Part shown: positions 7,442 to 16,479 of the stretch, piece after piece | Numbering within the stretch: position 1 is the first letter of the stretch | How the letters are laid out: every line of letters begins with the position of its first letter | NCBI GenBank assembly: GCA_902774045.1 | Contig: CACYGW010000008.1 | Span: 1-55,597, forward strand | DNA: 55,597 bases | Source of the DNA: an uncultured Bacteroidia bacterium | GTDB lineage: Bacteria > Bacteroidota > Bacteroidia > Bacteroidales > UBA932 | Direction of reading: 5' to 3' | Program-made: the position numbers and the translations under genes | Notes under the pieces: generated by a model | Database searches by the model: none | What the model was told of the DNA's origin: nothing | What the model saw: only the letters and a program-made list of their open reading frames with translations

Positions 7442-8206
7442 ATGAATCCGGTAATTACAGCGCTTTTGATACCGTTCCTGGGGACAACCCTGGGAGCGGC
7501 TTTTGTATTCTTTATGAAGCGGGAAATGCCGGAACTGGTGAAGAAAATCCTTCTGGGTTTCGCTTCCGGAGTTATGGTGGCAGCATCGGTATGGTCCCTG
7601 CTAATCCCAGCCCTGGAGATGGGAGGGGGCTCACGAGCCATAGTTGCGCCTGTCATAGGTCTGCTTTCCGGCTTCGCCTTTTTGCTTCTAATAGACTATA
7701 TCACCCCGCATATTCATCCCGGAGGAGAGGCCGAAGGCCCACGGAGCCGTTTATCCCGTACAACTAAGCTGGCCCTGGCAGTAACCATCCATAACTTCCC
7801 GGAGGGAATGGCCGTGGGGGTTGCAATAGGAGGCGCACTTACAGCAGATTTTAATTTAGCCGGCGCTCTGGCCCTATCGCTTGGAATAGCCATCCAGAAT
7901 ATCCCGGAGGGAGCAATAATCTCTATGCCGCTGCGCTCAGAGGGCAACTCCCGATGGAAGGCTTTCACCATTGGCACTCTCAGCGGCATTGTAGAACCCA
8001 TTGGAGGGGTTTTAGTGTTGATGCTTACCTCTGCCGTTCTGGGCATTATGCCCTTTATGCTTGCCTTTGCGGCAGGAGCAATGCTCTACGTAGTAGTGGA
8101 AGAGTTGATACCGGAGTACTCACAGGGAAAGCACTCCAACATTGGTACTATCGGCTTTGCCCTTGGTTTTGCCCTGATGATGGTGCTGGACGTATTACTT
8201 GGATAA
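7442..8206 (+). CDS. ZIP family metal ion transporter
   Basis: The 254-residue protein has about eight membrane helices and the two ZIP metal-site motifs HNFPEG (helix 4) and QNIPEG (helix 5). Between helices 3 and 4 is the histidine-containing loop ITPHIHPGG. ZIP (ZupT-like) carriers bring divalent zinc, iron or manganese into the cytoplasm; the ion cannot be told from sequence. It starts 14 bases after the nitroreductase lipoprotein and is probably in the same operon. Its 3' end is one base from the convergent HAD phosphatase gene. Confidence 0.93.
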   Translation: MNPVITALLIPFLGTTLGAAFVFFMKREMPELVKKILLGFASGVMVAASVWSLLIPALEMGGGSRAIVAPVIGLLSGFAFLLLIDYITPHIHPGGEAEGPRSRLSRTTKLALAVTIHNFPEGMAVGVAIGGALTADFNLAGALALSLGIAIQNIPEGAIISMPLRSEGNSRWKAFTIGTLSGIVEPIGGVLVLMLTSAVLGIMPFMLAFAAGAMLYVVVEELIPEYSQGKHSNIGTIGFALGFALMMVLDVLLG

Positions 8207-8207
8207 G

Positions 8208-9308
8208 TTACTTTTCAAAGGAGGGCTGAAGTAAGTATCGGCCCGAATTACCATCATCCTTGGCCTGGGTGGCCAGTTGGCCGATGGCAGAAGAAGCACT
8301 GCGGCCAACATCAATGATAAGTCCCTTTTTCATATCGGCGAAGCCGGTTAGCATAGCTACATCTCCGTTGCTGTCCCCGGCAACGAGCGAAGGCCCGTGG
8401 TTCCCATGCTCCGTGGCCATATAGGCATTTATACAATCTACCTTCCCCTCCCTGTTGGGCTGATGGTATCCGGGGTCAAATTCCGGGACGATGGTTTCCC
8501 CTGCAACGAACCTGAGACCGAACACCTTATCTGCCGGCATTCCAAAGCCAAGGACAGGGTCGCAGGCAAGAACCTCTACAATAAGTTCAAGTGAAGCAGA
8601 GCAAATATATACATCTATGCCTGATGCTCTAAGGCATTTATACAAATCCTTCATCTCCGGCGATACCCAGATACCACGCTGCACTTCCCCGCCCCACTGG
8701 CCGTCCGGAGAGGCCCAGTGCTCCACGGCAAGTTTCTCAAGGCCTAGGTGCTCTGCGATAGCATCCTTAATCACCGTCATAGCCTCTCCATTTGTAAACC
8801 CGGCAAGAAGTCCGGGCTGCCACAGGTAGGTAACCCAACTGCCATACTGCTCGTCCATTATAAGCATAAGAGAGTACATTCTGGCGCGGAAATCAAGGTA
8901 TAAATCTGTATTCCTAATGGAAGAAAGGCTCTCTCCCCCATCCTTCATTGCCTTCAAAGCATAAAACTCATCTGTCAGGACCGCGCCCATCTGGGCATAG
9001 GTTATATCCGTGCCCGGCATTGTCACATTCTTATCCGGCATCCCATCCAGAAACAGATTTTCAGGTGCCCCGGCAAAACGCAGGTTCTCTATCTGATACA
9101 CCCACAAAGCCTGCGAGATATCGTGCACAATGGAGGTCTGGTCAAAGTCAAAGACAGCATAAGAATCCTTATCCGCTCCGGCAATAAGCTCGTTAAGGGC
9201 CTGGCGCACCAGAGGAGACCATTTACCTGCCTGAAGGGTAGTTTCCCGGCTGTCGTGCCTACAGGCAAAGACCAGACAAAGCAAGAGGACGAACAGTGAT
9301 TTTTTCAT
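8208..9308 (-). CDS. HAD-family phosphatase lipoprotein
   Basis: The 366-residue protein starts at 9308 with a lipoprotein signal (LLLCLVFAC). The HAD core has the nucleophile motif DFDQTS (D-x-D-x-T type), a serine/threonine motif II region around IYICSASLE, and motif IV in VAGDSNGD. A helical cap sits between motif I and II. This pattern resembles phosphoserine-phosphatase-like HAD hydrolases exported in Bacteroidota; the substrate is unknown. It follows bcp after 25 bases and is probably transcribed from the bcp promoter. An in-frame start at 9362 would overlap bcp and lose the signal peptide. Confidence 0.87.
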   Translation of the reverse strand: MKKSLFVLLLCLVFACRHDSRETTLQAGKWSPLVRQALNELIAGADKDSYAVFDFDQTSIVHDISQALWVYQIENLRFAGAPENLFLDGMPDKNVTMPGTDITYAQMGAVLTDEFYALKAMKDGGESLSSIRNTDLYLDFRARMYSLMLIMDEQYGSWVTYLWQPGLLAGFTNGEAMTVIKDAIAEHLGLEKLAVEHWASPDGQWGGEVQRGIWVSPEMKDLYKCLRASGIDVYICSASLELIVEVLACDPVLGFGMPADKVFGLRFVAGETIVPEFDPGYHQPNREGKVDCINAYMATEHGNHGPSLVAGDSNGDVAMLTGFADMKKGLIIDVGRSASSAIGQLATQAKDDGNSGRYLLQPSFEK

Positions 9309-9333
9309 ACTGATGGGCGTTTTAAAATATCGT

Positions 9334-9789
9334 TCAGGGCTCCAGAATCTGGCCTGCGGCATTTTTGGTATCTACCTTTTCTATTATTTTCTCCAAGATG
9401 CCGTCGGCATCAAAGATAAAAGTGCGGCGCAGAGTGCCATAGACAGTCTTGCCATACATCTTTTTCTCTCCCCAGGCTCCGAAATCCTGTAACATCTGAG
9501 TGGAAGTATCGGCCAACAGGCGGAAAGGCAACCCGAATTTAGCTCTGAAGCCGCTATGTGATTTGGCGCTGTCCTTGCTTACGCCCACTACATTGTAGCC
9601 GGCAGCGGTTAACTGAGCATAATTATCACGGAAAGAGCAGGCCTCGGCCGTACAGCCGGACGTATTATCCTTAGGGTAAAAATAGATGATGGTCTTTTTG
9701 CCCTTGCCAACGAAGTCCTCTGAACTTACCATGTTCCCGTCCTGGTCCAAGACCTGGAAAGACGGCATTTTATCTCCAATTTTTAACAT
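9334..9789 (-). CDS. bcp: Thioredoxin-dependent peroxiredoxin (Bcp/PrxQ)
   Basis: The 151-residue protein is a BCP/PrxQ peroxiredoxin that reduces hydrogen peroxide and organic hydroperoxides. The peroxidatic cysteine is in DNTSGCTAEACSFRD, which also carries the resolving cysteine five residues later, as in the PrxQ subgroup. The fold is complete (SFQVLDQDG at the start, LRRTFIFDADG near the end). The ATG at 9789 (MLKIGDK) is preferred to an in-frame TTG two codons upstream. It has a recognisable promoter at 9825-9855, divergent from the small peptide gene, and it leads the HAD lipoprotein. Confidence 0.95.
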   Translation of the reverse strand: MLKIGDKMPSFQVLDQDGNMVSSEDFVGKGKKTIIYFYPKDNTSGCTAEACSFRDNYAQLTAAGYNVVGVSKDSAKSHSGFRAKFGLPFRLLADTSTQMLQDFGAWGEKKMYGKTVYGTLRRTFIFDADGILEKIIEKVDTKNAAGQILEP

Positions 9790-9824
9790 ATCCAAGAATG
9801 TATAAGTGAAACAATTTTACGGAA

Positions 9825-9855
9825 CTAATATACGAATTAAATTGCCCTTGTCAAA
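9825..9855 (-). promoter_or_regulatory. bcp promoter
   Basis: Minus strand TTTG (9855-9852), 19-base spacer, TATATTAG (9832-9825), one mismatch from TAnnTTTG. The predicted start is about 30 bases before the bcp ATG. Confidence 0.55.
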
Positions 9856-9867
9856 ATAATCCTTCCG

Positions 9868-9899
9868 TTTGGATAATTCATTTATATTCGGTACATTTG
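9868..9899 (+). promoter_or_regulatory. Promoter of the small peptide and BACON lipoprotein
   Basis: TTTG (9868-9871), 20-base spacer, TACATTTG (9892-9899) match the phylum consensus exactly. The leader to the first ATG at 9952 would be about 47 bases. Confidence 0.75.
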
Positions 9900-9951
9900 C
9901 AGCTTCAAATCGAAGGGGAAAACAGAAAACAAAAACAACTATTTTAATACT

Positions 9952-10095
9952 ATGAAAAAAACTCTTTACGTGAAACCCGTAATTGAATTCTTCGACGCCG
10001 ACCTCGAAGAAGGGCTTTTAGTAACGTCTTACGGAACTCCTGGTTCAGCAGGTCCAGATTTGACGGACGACCCGGATGATGTTTATAATCTTTAA
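9952..10095 (+). CDS. 47-residue acidic small protein upstream of fimbrillin/BACON lipoprotein
   Basis: The ATG at 9952 opens a 47-codon frame that begins MKKTLYVKPVIEFFDADLEE and ends with an acidic tail (LTDDPDDVYNL). It has no signal peptide, no membrane helix and no cysteine. The start KKxxYxKPxIE followed by acidic residues and EEGLL resembles abundant unannotated short Bacteroidales proteins that I know only as a pattern. A strong promoter lies 52 bases upstream, and the BACON lipoprotein follows after 12 bases, so it is very likely translated. Possible roles are a peptide precursor, a small chaperone for the lipoprotein, or a leader peptide; none is supported beyond context. Confidence 0.65.
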   Translation: MKKTLYVKPVIEFFDADLEEGLLVTSYGTPGSAGPDLTDDPDDVYNL

Positions 10096-10107
10096 TACGT
10101 AACAGCT

Positions 10108-12162
10108 ATGAAGAAGATTTTTAAAGCATTTTTCATAATGGCTGCTACAACTGCTACCATTATTTCTTGTAGTAAAGAATCCGGCAATGAGGCTATAACT
10201 AACAATGAGAATCTTGTTCAGTTAACTATTATTGCCAGCAATCCACAGACAAAGACATCAACTAAGACAGAAATTGATGGTGTAACTCCCTACTGGTCTG
10301 TGGGCGATGCTATTGGTATTACCAAAGGAACTTCCAATTATATGTTCACCACTGACATCACATCAAAGTCAGCAACCGCTTCTTTTACAGGAGCAGTAGA
10401 AGTTTCGTCCGATTTATACGCCTATTACCCTTTTACAGCTAATGGTTTGACCACTCAAGGCGATGTAAAAATAGATTTACCTGGCACACAAAAACCTACT
10501 GTTTCTTCATTTGACGGCAACGCCGATCTTATGATAGCCAAGAAATTTGCGGTAGACCCGGCCAGTACAACAGTTGAGAATCTTGAGTTTAAACGTCTTG
10601 GCGCTATCGTAAAAATAGTTCTTATTGATAAAGACGCTGTAATGATATCTGAGCAGCATCCTGCCAGCGTCTCTATGACAGCAGAAAACTACTTGACCGG
10701 CCGTATATATCTTAAGCTGGAGGACCAAGAGCTTGGTGAAGTGTATTATAATCAGTCTTATACGGCAACTGCAGAATACACGGAAAATACTCAATATGTT
10801 TTAAACGGCCAGAATGCAACATACCTTGTAGTTTACCCTCAGACACTTGAAGAAGATTCATCGCTAACGGTAAGAGCCGAGACCGAGGACTACGTTATCG
10901 AGAAGAATATTACTGTTCCCCAGGGAGGTATTGCTCTGGAAGCCGGTAAAATTACTACGCTTAACATTAATCTTGAAGCCTCTCATATTTCTGTTGCTAC
11001 AGGCGGAGATGAACTTCCTTTCGCAGATGATATGGGCTGGGCAAACAATGGCAGCAGTGACAACGGAACTGACTTGGCTACAACAATTGAAGAAGCTTCT
11101 AACGGTCTCTATGTAGCTGCTTCAAAAGCCTATAAAGGCATAGGTGGTTTGAAACTCGGAACAAGTTCTGCAAATGGATATGTTACCACTAAACAGCTTA
11201 ACCTTAGTGGTGCCTTCTACATCGAAGTTGCAGGTGAAACGTATGGCAGCGATACCGGAAATCTGGTTATTAAAGTAGACGAAAAAGAGGTACTTAATGA
11301 GGCTTTTGCGGCTGTAAATTACGTTAATATCCCTGCAGGCACCCACACTAATAAGTCTAAAGTTACAATAGGCACAAGCGTTAAGAGAGGACGTATATAT
11401 TCCGTAGCAATAAAGTCCGGAGAATATGTACCTGCTCCCGTTATTAATGTAACTTCAGATAACCCTATGGCGGTAGATAACTCCGGAGATTTCTACACTA
11501 TTGAGTATAACATATCAAATCCCAGCGTTGGAGTATCTATCATTGCAAACTCTGACGTAGAATGGATACACGACTTCGACTATAATACAGCCGGAGAAAT
11601 CACCTTTGAGGTTGATGCTCAGGAGTCCGGCGCTCCTGCCAGAACCGGTAACATCACCTTGACATATGAAGGAGCAACCGCTATAGACGTTGTTGTTAAT
11701 CAGGCTGCAGGTTCCGGTGGTTCTTCAACACAATATTCCGTAACTTATACTGTATCAAGCAAGACCTCTGTAAATACCACAGGAACAGCTCCTGCCGAAT
11801 CATCAGCTACATATTCTCAGACATACAACACAGCAGGTCAGATAACAGCTAAAAACAGTATTACTTTGACACTTTCCGGATATAGTGGTAAAACCATTAA
11901 GGGTGCAACAGTATCTGTTAGGTCAAATTCAGGCAAAGGTTCAGGTAACTTGAGTTTGACCAGTGGTAGTACAACTATTGCCAGCATTGAAACAGCAGCA
12001 TTTAACAGTGCAGCATGGAACGGCTCATACACTACCTCATTCGTAGATAAAGAGTTGACAGTTACAGAAACCACGATTGGAGAAAATGAAACGATTGTTC
12101 TTACAATAGCCGCAACCGTTAATTCACTATACTTCCAGTCGTTGACGCTCATTTATGAATAA
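10108..12162 (+). CDS. Fimbrillin-like, BACON-domain surface lipoprotein
   Basis: The 684-residue protein has a lipoprotein signal with cysteine 21 (TIISC) followed by SKE. Four modules can be seen. A fimbrillin/Mfa-like N-terminal part (about 30-290) has the typical TKTEIDGVTPYWSVGDAIGI entry. A beta-rich module follows (about 295-440). A BACON domain (about 447-533) runs from VTSDNPMAV to VVVNQAA with the usual NSDVEW and GNITLTY strands. A serine/threonine-rich C-terminal beta module (about 543-684) ends SLYFQSLTLIYE. BACON and fimbrillin modules suggest surface exposure and glycan or mucin contact, or pilus-like assembly; no catalytic motif is visible. It shares a promoter with the small peptide gene and ends at a strong terminator. 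Confidence 0.87.
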   Translation: MKKIFKAFFIMAATTATIISCSKESGNEAITNNENLVQLTIIASNPQTKTSTKTEIDGVTPYWSVGDAIGITKGTSNYMFTTDITSKSATASFTGAVEVSSDLYAYYPFTANGLTTQGDVKIDLPGTQKPTVSSFDGNADLMIAKKFAVDPASTTVENLEFKRLGAIVKIVLIDKDAVMISEQHPASVSMTAENYLTGRIYLKLEDQELGEVYYNQSYTATAEYTENTQYVLNGQNATYLVVYPQTLEEDSSLTVRAETEDYVIEKNITVPQGGIALEAGKITTLNINLEASHISVATGGDELPFADDMGWANNGSSDNGTDLATTIEEASNGLYVAASKAYKGIGGLKLGTSSANGYVTTKQLNLSGAFYIEVAGETYGSDTGNLVIKVDEKEVLNEAFAAVNYVNIPAGTHTNKSKVTIGTSVKRGRIYSVAIKSGEYVPAPVINVTSDNPMAVDNSGDFYTIEYNISNPSVGVSIIANSDVEWIHDFDYNTAGEITFEVDAQESGAPARTGNITLTYEGATAIDVVVNQAAGSGGSSTQYSVTYTVSSKTSVNTTGTAPAESSATYSQTYNTAGQITAKNSITLTLSGYSGKTIKGATVSVRSNSGKGSGNLSLTSGSTTIASIETAAFNSAAWNGSYTTSFVDKELTVTETTIGENETIVLTIAATVNSLYFQSLTLIYE

Positions 12163-12227
12163 TAAGGTATCCATATTATTCCGGAAAAAGCTTTAGCCAA
12201 ATTGACTATAGTTCAAAAATAGAAAGA

Positions 12228-12259
12228 CGGACAGGGCACTCCCCTGTCCGCTTTTTTTT
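12228..12259 (+). terminator. Strong intrinsic terminator after BACON lipoprotein
   Basis: CGGACAGGG (12228-12236) pairs perfectly with CCCTGTCCG (12242-12250), with a five-base loop, followed by C and eight T. Confidence 0.92.
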
Positions 12260-12307
12260 AAAATAGCTTACCAACTTTATTGGTTAATACGCAAAAATAA
12301 ATATTGT

Positions 12308-12338
12308 TTTGCAAAAAGCCGATAATTATTTAAATTTG
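12308..12338 (+). promoter_or_regulatory. Promoter of the L,D-transpeptidase operon
   Basis: TTTG (12308-12311), 19-base spacer, TAAATTTG (12331-12338), an exact consensus match 20 bases before the ATG at 12359. Confidence 0.75.
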
Positions 12339-12358
12339 GAAGAATAAAGAATCAAACT

Positions 12359-12871
12359 ATGAGAAAACTAGTCCTGGCACTTGCCGTACTACTGGCCCCA
12401 TTGGCAGCCAAAGCCCAAGCCCCCTATGAAAAATACCTTACGATGGCCGGCGATGCACCATTTATCGTAATTAGCAAGACAGACTTCACCCTGGCCCTTG
12501 TAGACGAAAAAGGAGAAGCTATAAAAGAATACGGAATGTCCTGCGCCATAAACTACGGCCCCAAAAAGGTAAAAGGAGACCATAAAACCCCGGAAGGAAT
12601 ATTCAAGATAAACGAACTCCTTAACGCAAAAGGTCTCTCGCACGACTTTAAAGACGGGAAGGGCCCCATAAAAGACGCCTACGGCCCCTGGTTCCTGCGC
12701 CTTGACGTACCCGGCTTCCGCGACATTGGAATCCACGGCACCCCCTTCCCGGAGAGTATAGGCACAAGAGCCACGGAAGGCTGCATACGCCTAAGAAACG
12801 AAGACATAACAGACCTTAAGCAAAGAGTAAAAGTAGGCACTACCGTAATAATTTTGCCAGACACCATATAA
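12359..12871 (+). CDS. L,D-transpeptidase (YkuD/ErfK family), secreted
   Basis: The 170-residue protein has a Sec signal peptide (MRKLVLALAV, cleavage probably after AKA or AQA) and then a single YkuD domain. The catalytic region is clear: DIGIHGTPFP supplies the histidine and ATEGCIRLRNED the nucleophile cysteine. Such enzymes form 3-3 peptidoglycan crosslinks or attach proteins to the cell wall in the periplasm. There is no LysM or peptidoglycan-binding domain, so this is a minimal form. The acyltransferase gene follows after 11 bases, probably in one operon, which may point to joint cell-envelope modification. Confidence 0.93.
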   Translation: MRKLVLALAVLLAPLAAKAQAPYEKYLTMAGDAPFIVISKTDFTLALVDEKGEAIKEYGMSCAINYGPKKVKGDHKTPEGIFKINELLNAKGLSHDFKDGKGPIKDAYGPWFLRLDVPGFRDIGIHGTPFPESIGTRATEGCIRLRNEDITDLKQRVKVGTTVIILPDTI

Positions 12872-12882
12872 GTAACACAAAT

Positions 12883-14055
12883 ATGACAAACCCCACAGAC
12901 GACAGAGTAATCTGGATAGACAGGCTCAGGATCTTCGCCTGCTTTATGGTGATGATGACCCATAGCTGCGAACCCTTCTACCTTGGAGGCGAAGGCTCCC
13001 TGATTTTAACCAAGGCCGATGCCTTCTGGGTTGCCATTCTGAATGTGCTCCCCCGCGCCAGCGTAGCCCTCTTTGTAATAGCCTCCAGTTACCTGCAATT
13101 TCCTCTGCACTACAGCACAGGAGAGTTTTTCCGCAGAAGAGCCGTAAGAATTCTGATTCCCTTCCTGCTCTGGACCCTTGTCTATGCCTTTGTATGGGGA
13201 GAACCCGTGCAGAACCTAAAGGACGTACTGCTAAACTTCAACTATGCCGCTGGCCATCTCTGGTACGTATATATGATGGTAGGGCTGTACATTATAATGC
13301 CACTCCTAAGCCCCTGGGCAGAGAAAGTAGGCAAAAAAGAACTCCGGATTTATCTTAGCATCTGGCTACTCACAACCATAATACCGCTTATCAGGCAATG
13401 GGTAGGAGGATCAGCCCCGGTAATCTACGGCCCCTCCGGCATACCCAATGCAGCCAAATACCCCTTGTGGGGAGAAGCCAGCTGGAACTCCTACGGTCTC
13501 TTTTACTACGTAAGCGGTTTTATTGGCTATATGCTCCTTGGACTATATTTCCGCAAGTTCGTAGGCCACCTTTCCTGGAAGAAAACCCTTGCCATAGCAA
13601 CCCCAGTATTCCTTGGCGGCTTTGCCATCTGTTCCTACGGATTTTTAAACAGGGTTTGGGCCGATTGTGCCGGAACCTTCCCCGTAGAAGGTCCGGTAGG
13701 GCTTGCTGCTCTATGGGAAGGCCCATGGCTAAACGACACTTTTGGTGTAGCGCTTATGTCCATAGGCTGGATTCTGCTTTTTAAGAAATTTAACGGCGAT
13801 AACTACGTTTACAGAAAGGCAGTACTGCCGGTATCAAAGGCCAGTTACGGAATGTACCTAAGCCATATGCTGCTGCTGGGCCTGGTATCCGCCTGGCTGC
13901 GTAACTCCCTGGGAGTTGGACAGGACGGTGCACTGGGAATATGGACTACCCCGCTTCAGATACTTGCAACGGTGATTATCTCCTTTACAGGAGTGGCGAT
14001 AGCTTGCGTACTGATTCAGAAAATCCCCAAAGCCGGCAAATACATTATAGGTTAA
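12883..14055 (+). CDS. Acyltransferase family 3 membrane protein (OafA/WecH-like)
   Basis: The 390-residue protein has about ten hydrophobic helices and starts with the acyltransferase-3 signature IDRLRIFACFMVMMTHS, whose late histidine is the usual catalytic residue. AGHLWYVYMMVGLYIIMPLL is another conserved stretch. These proteins transfer acetyl, succinyl or similar groups across the inner membrane onto sugars of surface polysaccharide, lipopolysaccharide or peptidoglycan. It lacks a C-terminal SGNH domain. The acceptor is unknown. Its position after an L,D-transpeptidase makes a cell-wall role possible. The 3' end is 11 bases from the convergent GH95 gene. Confidence 0.9.
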   Translation: MTNPTDDRVIWIDRLRIFACFMVMMTHSCEPFYLGGEGSLILTKADAFWVAILNVLPRASVALFVIASSYLQFPLHYSTGEFFRRRAVRILIPFLLWTLVYAFVWGEPVQNLKDVLLNFNYAAGHLWYVYMMVGLYIIMPLLSPWAEKVGKKELRIYLSIWLLTTIIPLIRQWVGGSAPVIYGPSGIPNAAKYPLWGEASWNSYGLFYYVSGFIGYMLLGLYFRKFVGHLSWKKTLAIATPVFLGGFAICSYGFLNRVWADCAGTFPVEGPVGLAALWEGPWLNDTFGVALMSIGWILLFKKFNGDNYVYRKAVLPVSKASYGMYLSHMLLLGLVSAWLRNSLGVGQDGALGIWTTPLQILATVIISFTGVAIACVLIQKIPKAGKYIIG

Positions 14056-14066
14056 GCCGGCAGGGT

Positions 14067-16337
14067 TTACCAGCAGACATTGACAGTTTCTCCCGAGCGG
14101 GTACGCATACCGTTAATAAAGCCCGATTTCCAAGCAGAAGGCCTGGCATAAGCCATCTCCATTACTGCCGCAGTGCCGCCAAAATTGCCATCTATCTGGA
14201 AAGGAGAATGAGCATCCATAAGATTAGGATAAGTACCTCCGCCACGCCTGGCATCATCGCCCCTGTAGCCATCAGGACTGACATACCTTAAAAGCCGGCG
14301 GAACATAGTATAGGCCCCTTCGGCATCCCCAAGCCTGGCATAGAGATTGGCCCGCCAGCCGCAGCTCCAACCTGTGGTCTCGGTACCCTTTATTTCCAAA
14401 GACCTGTAGGCGGCCATGGCCTCCCGGCTTCCAGGAGCAATATGATGCCCGGGATAAACCCCAAAGAGATGGGACTGATGCCTGTGACGCGGGTCCTCAT
14501 CCTCCCAAGGGTGATACCACTCCAGAAGATGCCCGTCAGAAGCAATCTTATATGGTCTAAGCCTGGACAGAGCCTCAGAACACTGGGCAGCGAAGGCATC
14601 GTCACCCAAAAGACAGGCAGCCTCCGATGCATCCAAAAGGCACTCCCTTGTAATTGCCAGATCTGCCGTGCAGCCATAGAGCGTAGACCCATGGAAGCCA
14701 TCGGCAGTAATATATCTGTTCTCCGGAGAAGTCCCGGGAGAAGTAATTAGTTCCCCGTCCTTTTCCGTAAGCCAGTTAAGACAGAACAGAGCCGCACCCT
14801 TAAGCGCAGGATAATCTTTAGAAAGCCTGGCAGCATCCCTTGTAAACAGATAATGCTCCCAGATATGAGTAGTGAGCCAGGCGGCTCCCATAGTCCAGTT
14901 TGCCCAGGACGGGTCTCCCGTCCCAAGCCCAACGGGGCAGGTCATAGCCCAGATATCGGTATTATGTCCGGCAGTCCAGCCCTCGTTTATCCCATAATAA
15001 ACAGATGCGGTCTGCCGTCCGCTGGCAGACATATTATTTATAAAATCCAGCAGCACCTCGTGCATCTCCGGAAGAGCACCGGCAAGCGCAGGCCAATAAT
15101 TTTCTTCCAGATTAATATTAATGGTATAATTGCAGCTCCACGGCGGGTCCATACTCTCGTTCCAAAGCCCCTGAAGATTGGCGGGAACGCCCCTTGTCCT
15201 GGAGCTGGATATAAGAAGATATCGGCCATACTGGAAATATAGGGCCTCCAGGGCTGGATTGGCCTCCGAGAGGTCTGTATATCGCTTAAGCTGCTCGTCA
15301 GTAGGAAGGGCCAGAACCTCCGGCGGAGTATCGCCAAGATCTATGGTAACCCTGTCAAAGAAACTCTTATAATCTGCCTGGTGAGCCTCAAGCAAGGACT
15401 CGTAAGACTTGGCCGCAACTCTGGCCGCATTGGCAAGGGCCAATTCCTTACAAGGAAGTCCCTCCTTCACGGGATCCTTGTCAAAACCCGCGAAAGAAGA
15501 AGAACTTACAAAACGAATTTCCGCCTCCCGGAAACCATTCAGGGCCAGGGTGCCATCGGCAGAAACCGGCTCTACGTCGGAATCAACAGACACTATCGAC
15601 CTAAAATGTATGCCCCTTCCAGGGTCATAGTAGAATTTTTCACCCTTCGAGCTATAATATATCGGATAGGCATGATAGGCAAGGTAGGCATCGGCAATAA
15701 TAGTATTTTGGGCCGATTCCACCGTGTGCGGGTGTTTTATATCCAGGCCGATAGTAACATCCATCGGTTCCTCGCAGGTTAACCTTATAACTATCACCGA
15801 ATCCGGAGCGGAAGCAAAATATTCAGCTCCGAAGGCCTTCCCATTGCGTTTGCAGGATACTCGCGCCAGTGCAGAAGAAAGATCCAGGGAACGGGAGTAA
15901 TCGGAAATATCAGCATTTCCATAAGATAGATTAAGAGTCCCCAGGGGCTGATAAGACTCGCTGAAGTGCCCCTGAAGACGCTGCTGCAATTTCTCTGCAA
16001 GAGCATAGTCCTCCTCTTCAAGAGCCTGACGCACCCGGGTAACGTAAGAGGAAATATCGGCCCAGGGAGTCACGTCAGGGCAGGAGCGCATATCTATGTG
16101 TTCCTCTCCCCTTTCCGGTTCTCCGGTCCAAAGGGTTATATCGTTAAGCGAAATGCGCTCGGAAGTAACGCCTCCGTAAACCATTGCACCAAGACGCCCG
16201 TTTCCAATTGGAAGCGCTTCTTCAAAGAACTCTGCCGGAGAATTATAATGAAGAATCATCTCTTTTTGCTTTAAACTCTGCCCGCAAGAAAGCGTCAGTA
16301 AAAGGAAAAGAGAAAAAAGACAATAATGAATTTTCAT
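14067..16337 (-). CDS. Glycoside hydrolase family 95 lipoprotein (alpha-L-fucosidase type), short C-terminus
   Basis: The 756-residue protein has a lipoprotein signal (LLTLSC) and GH95 motifs throughout: ALPIGNGRLGAMVYGG, NLQGLWNESMDPPW, ININLEENYW, GTSPENRY, HRHQSHLFG and DAHSPFQIDGNFGG. The catalytic-type residues of the inverting family (asparagines in ININ, glutamate in SPEN, aspartate near SPFQIDG) are present. GH95 enzymes release terminal alpha-1,2-fucose, or in some cases L-galactose, from host or plant glycans. The C-terminus is abnormal: after GGTAAVMEM the usual LLQSH-to-LLP segment is missing, the text resumes at ARPSAW, and the protein stops at NVCW. Activity is therefore uncertain. 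It may share a transcript with the STAS gene upstream. Confidence 0.9.
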   Translation of the reverse strand: MKIHYCLFSLFLLLTLSCGQSLKQKEMILHYNSPAEFFEEALPIGNGRLGAMVYGGVTSERISLNDITLWTGEPERGEEHIDMRSCPDVTPWADISSYVTRVRQALEEEDYALAEKLQQRLQGHFSESYQPLGTLNLSYGNADISDYSRSLDLSSALARVSCKRNGKAFGAEYFASAPDSVIVIRLTCEEPMDVTIGLDIKHPHTVESAQNTIIADAYLAYHAYPIYYSSKGEKFYYDPGRGIHFRSIVSVDSDVEPVSADGTLALNGFREAEIRFVSSSSFAGFDKDPVKEGLPCKELALANAARVAAKSYESLLEAHQADYKSFFDRVTIDLGDTPPEVLALPTDEQLKRYTDLSEANPALEALYFQYGRYLLISSSRTRGVPANLQGLWNESMDPPWSCNYTININLEENYWPALAGALPEMHEVLLDFINNMSASGRQTASVYYGINEGWTAGHNTDIWAMTCPVGLGTGDPSWANWTMGAAWLTTHIWEHYLFTRDAARLSKDYPALKGAALFCLNWLTEKDGELITSPGTSPENRYITADGFHGSTLYGCTADLAITRECLLDASEAACLLGDDAFAAQCSEALSRLRPYKIASDGHLLEWYHPWEDEDPRHRHQSHLFGVYPGHHIAPGSREAMAAYRSLEIKGTETTGWSCGWRANLYARLGDAEGAYTMFRRLLRYVSPDGYRGDDARRGGGTYPNLMDAHSPFQIDGNFGGTAAVMEMAYARPSAWKSGFINGMRTRSGETVNVCW

Positions 16338-16479
16338 AAAAAATAATAATAGGGACCGTCCATCGTAACCTTTAAGCTATTTGGCACAAAAAACCTGCCA
16401 ACCTAGTTAACAGTCACGATACATTTTAGGGATACCATAGGTAACGGCCCTGGGATCTTCCTTGTAAGAGAGGAAGTTC

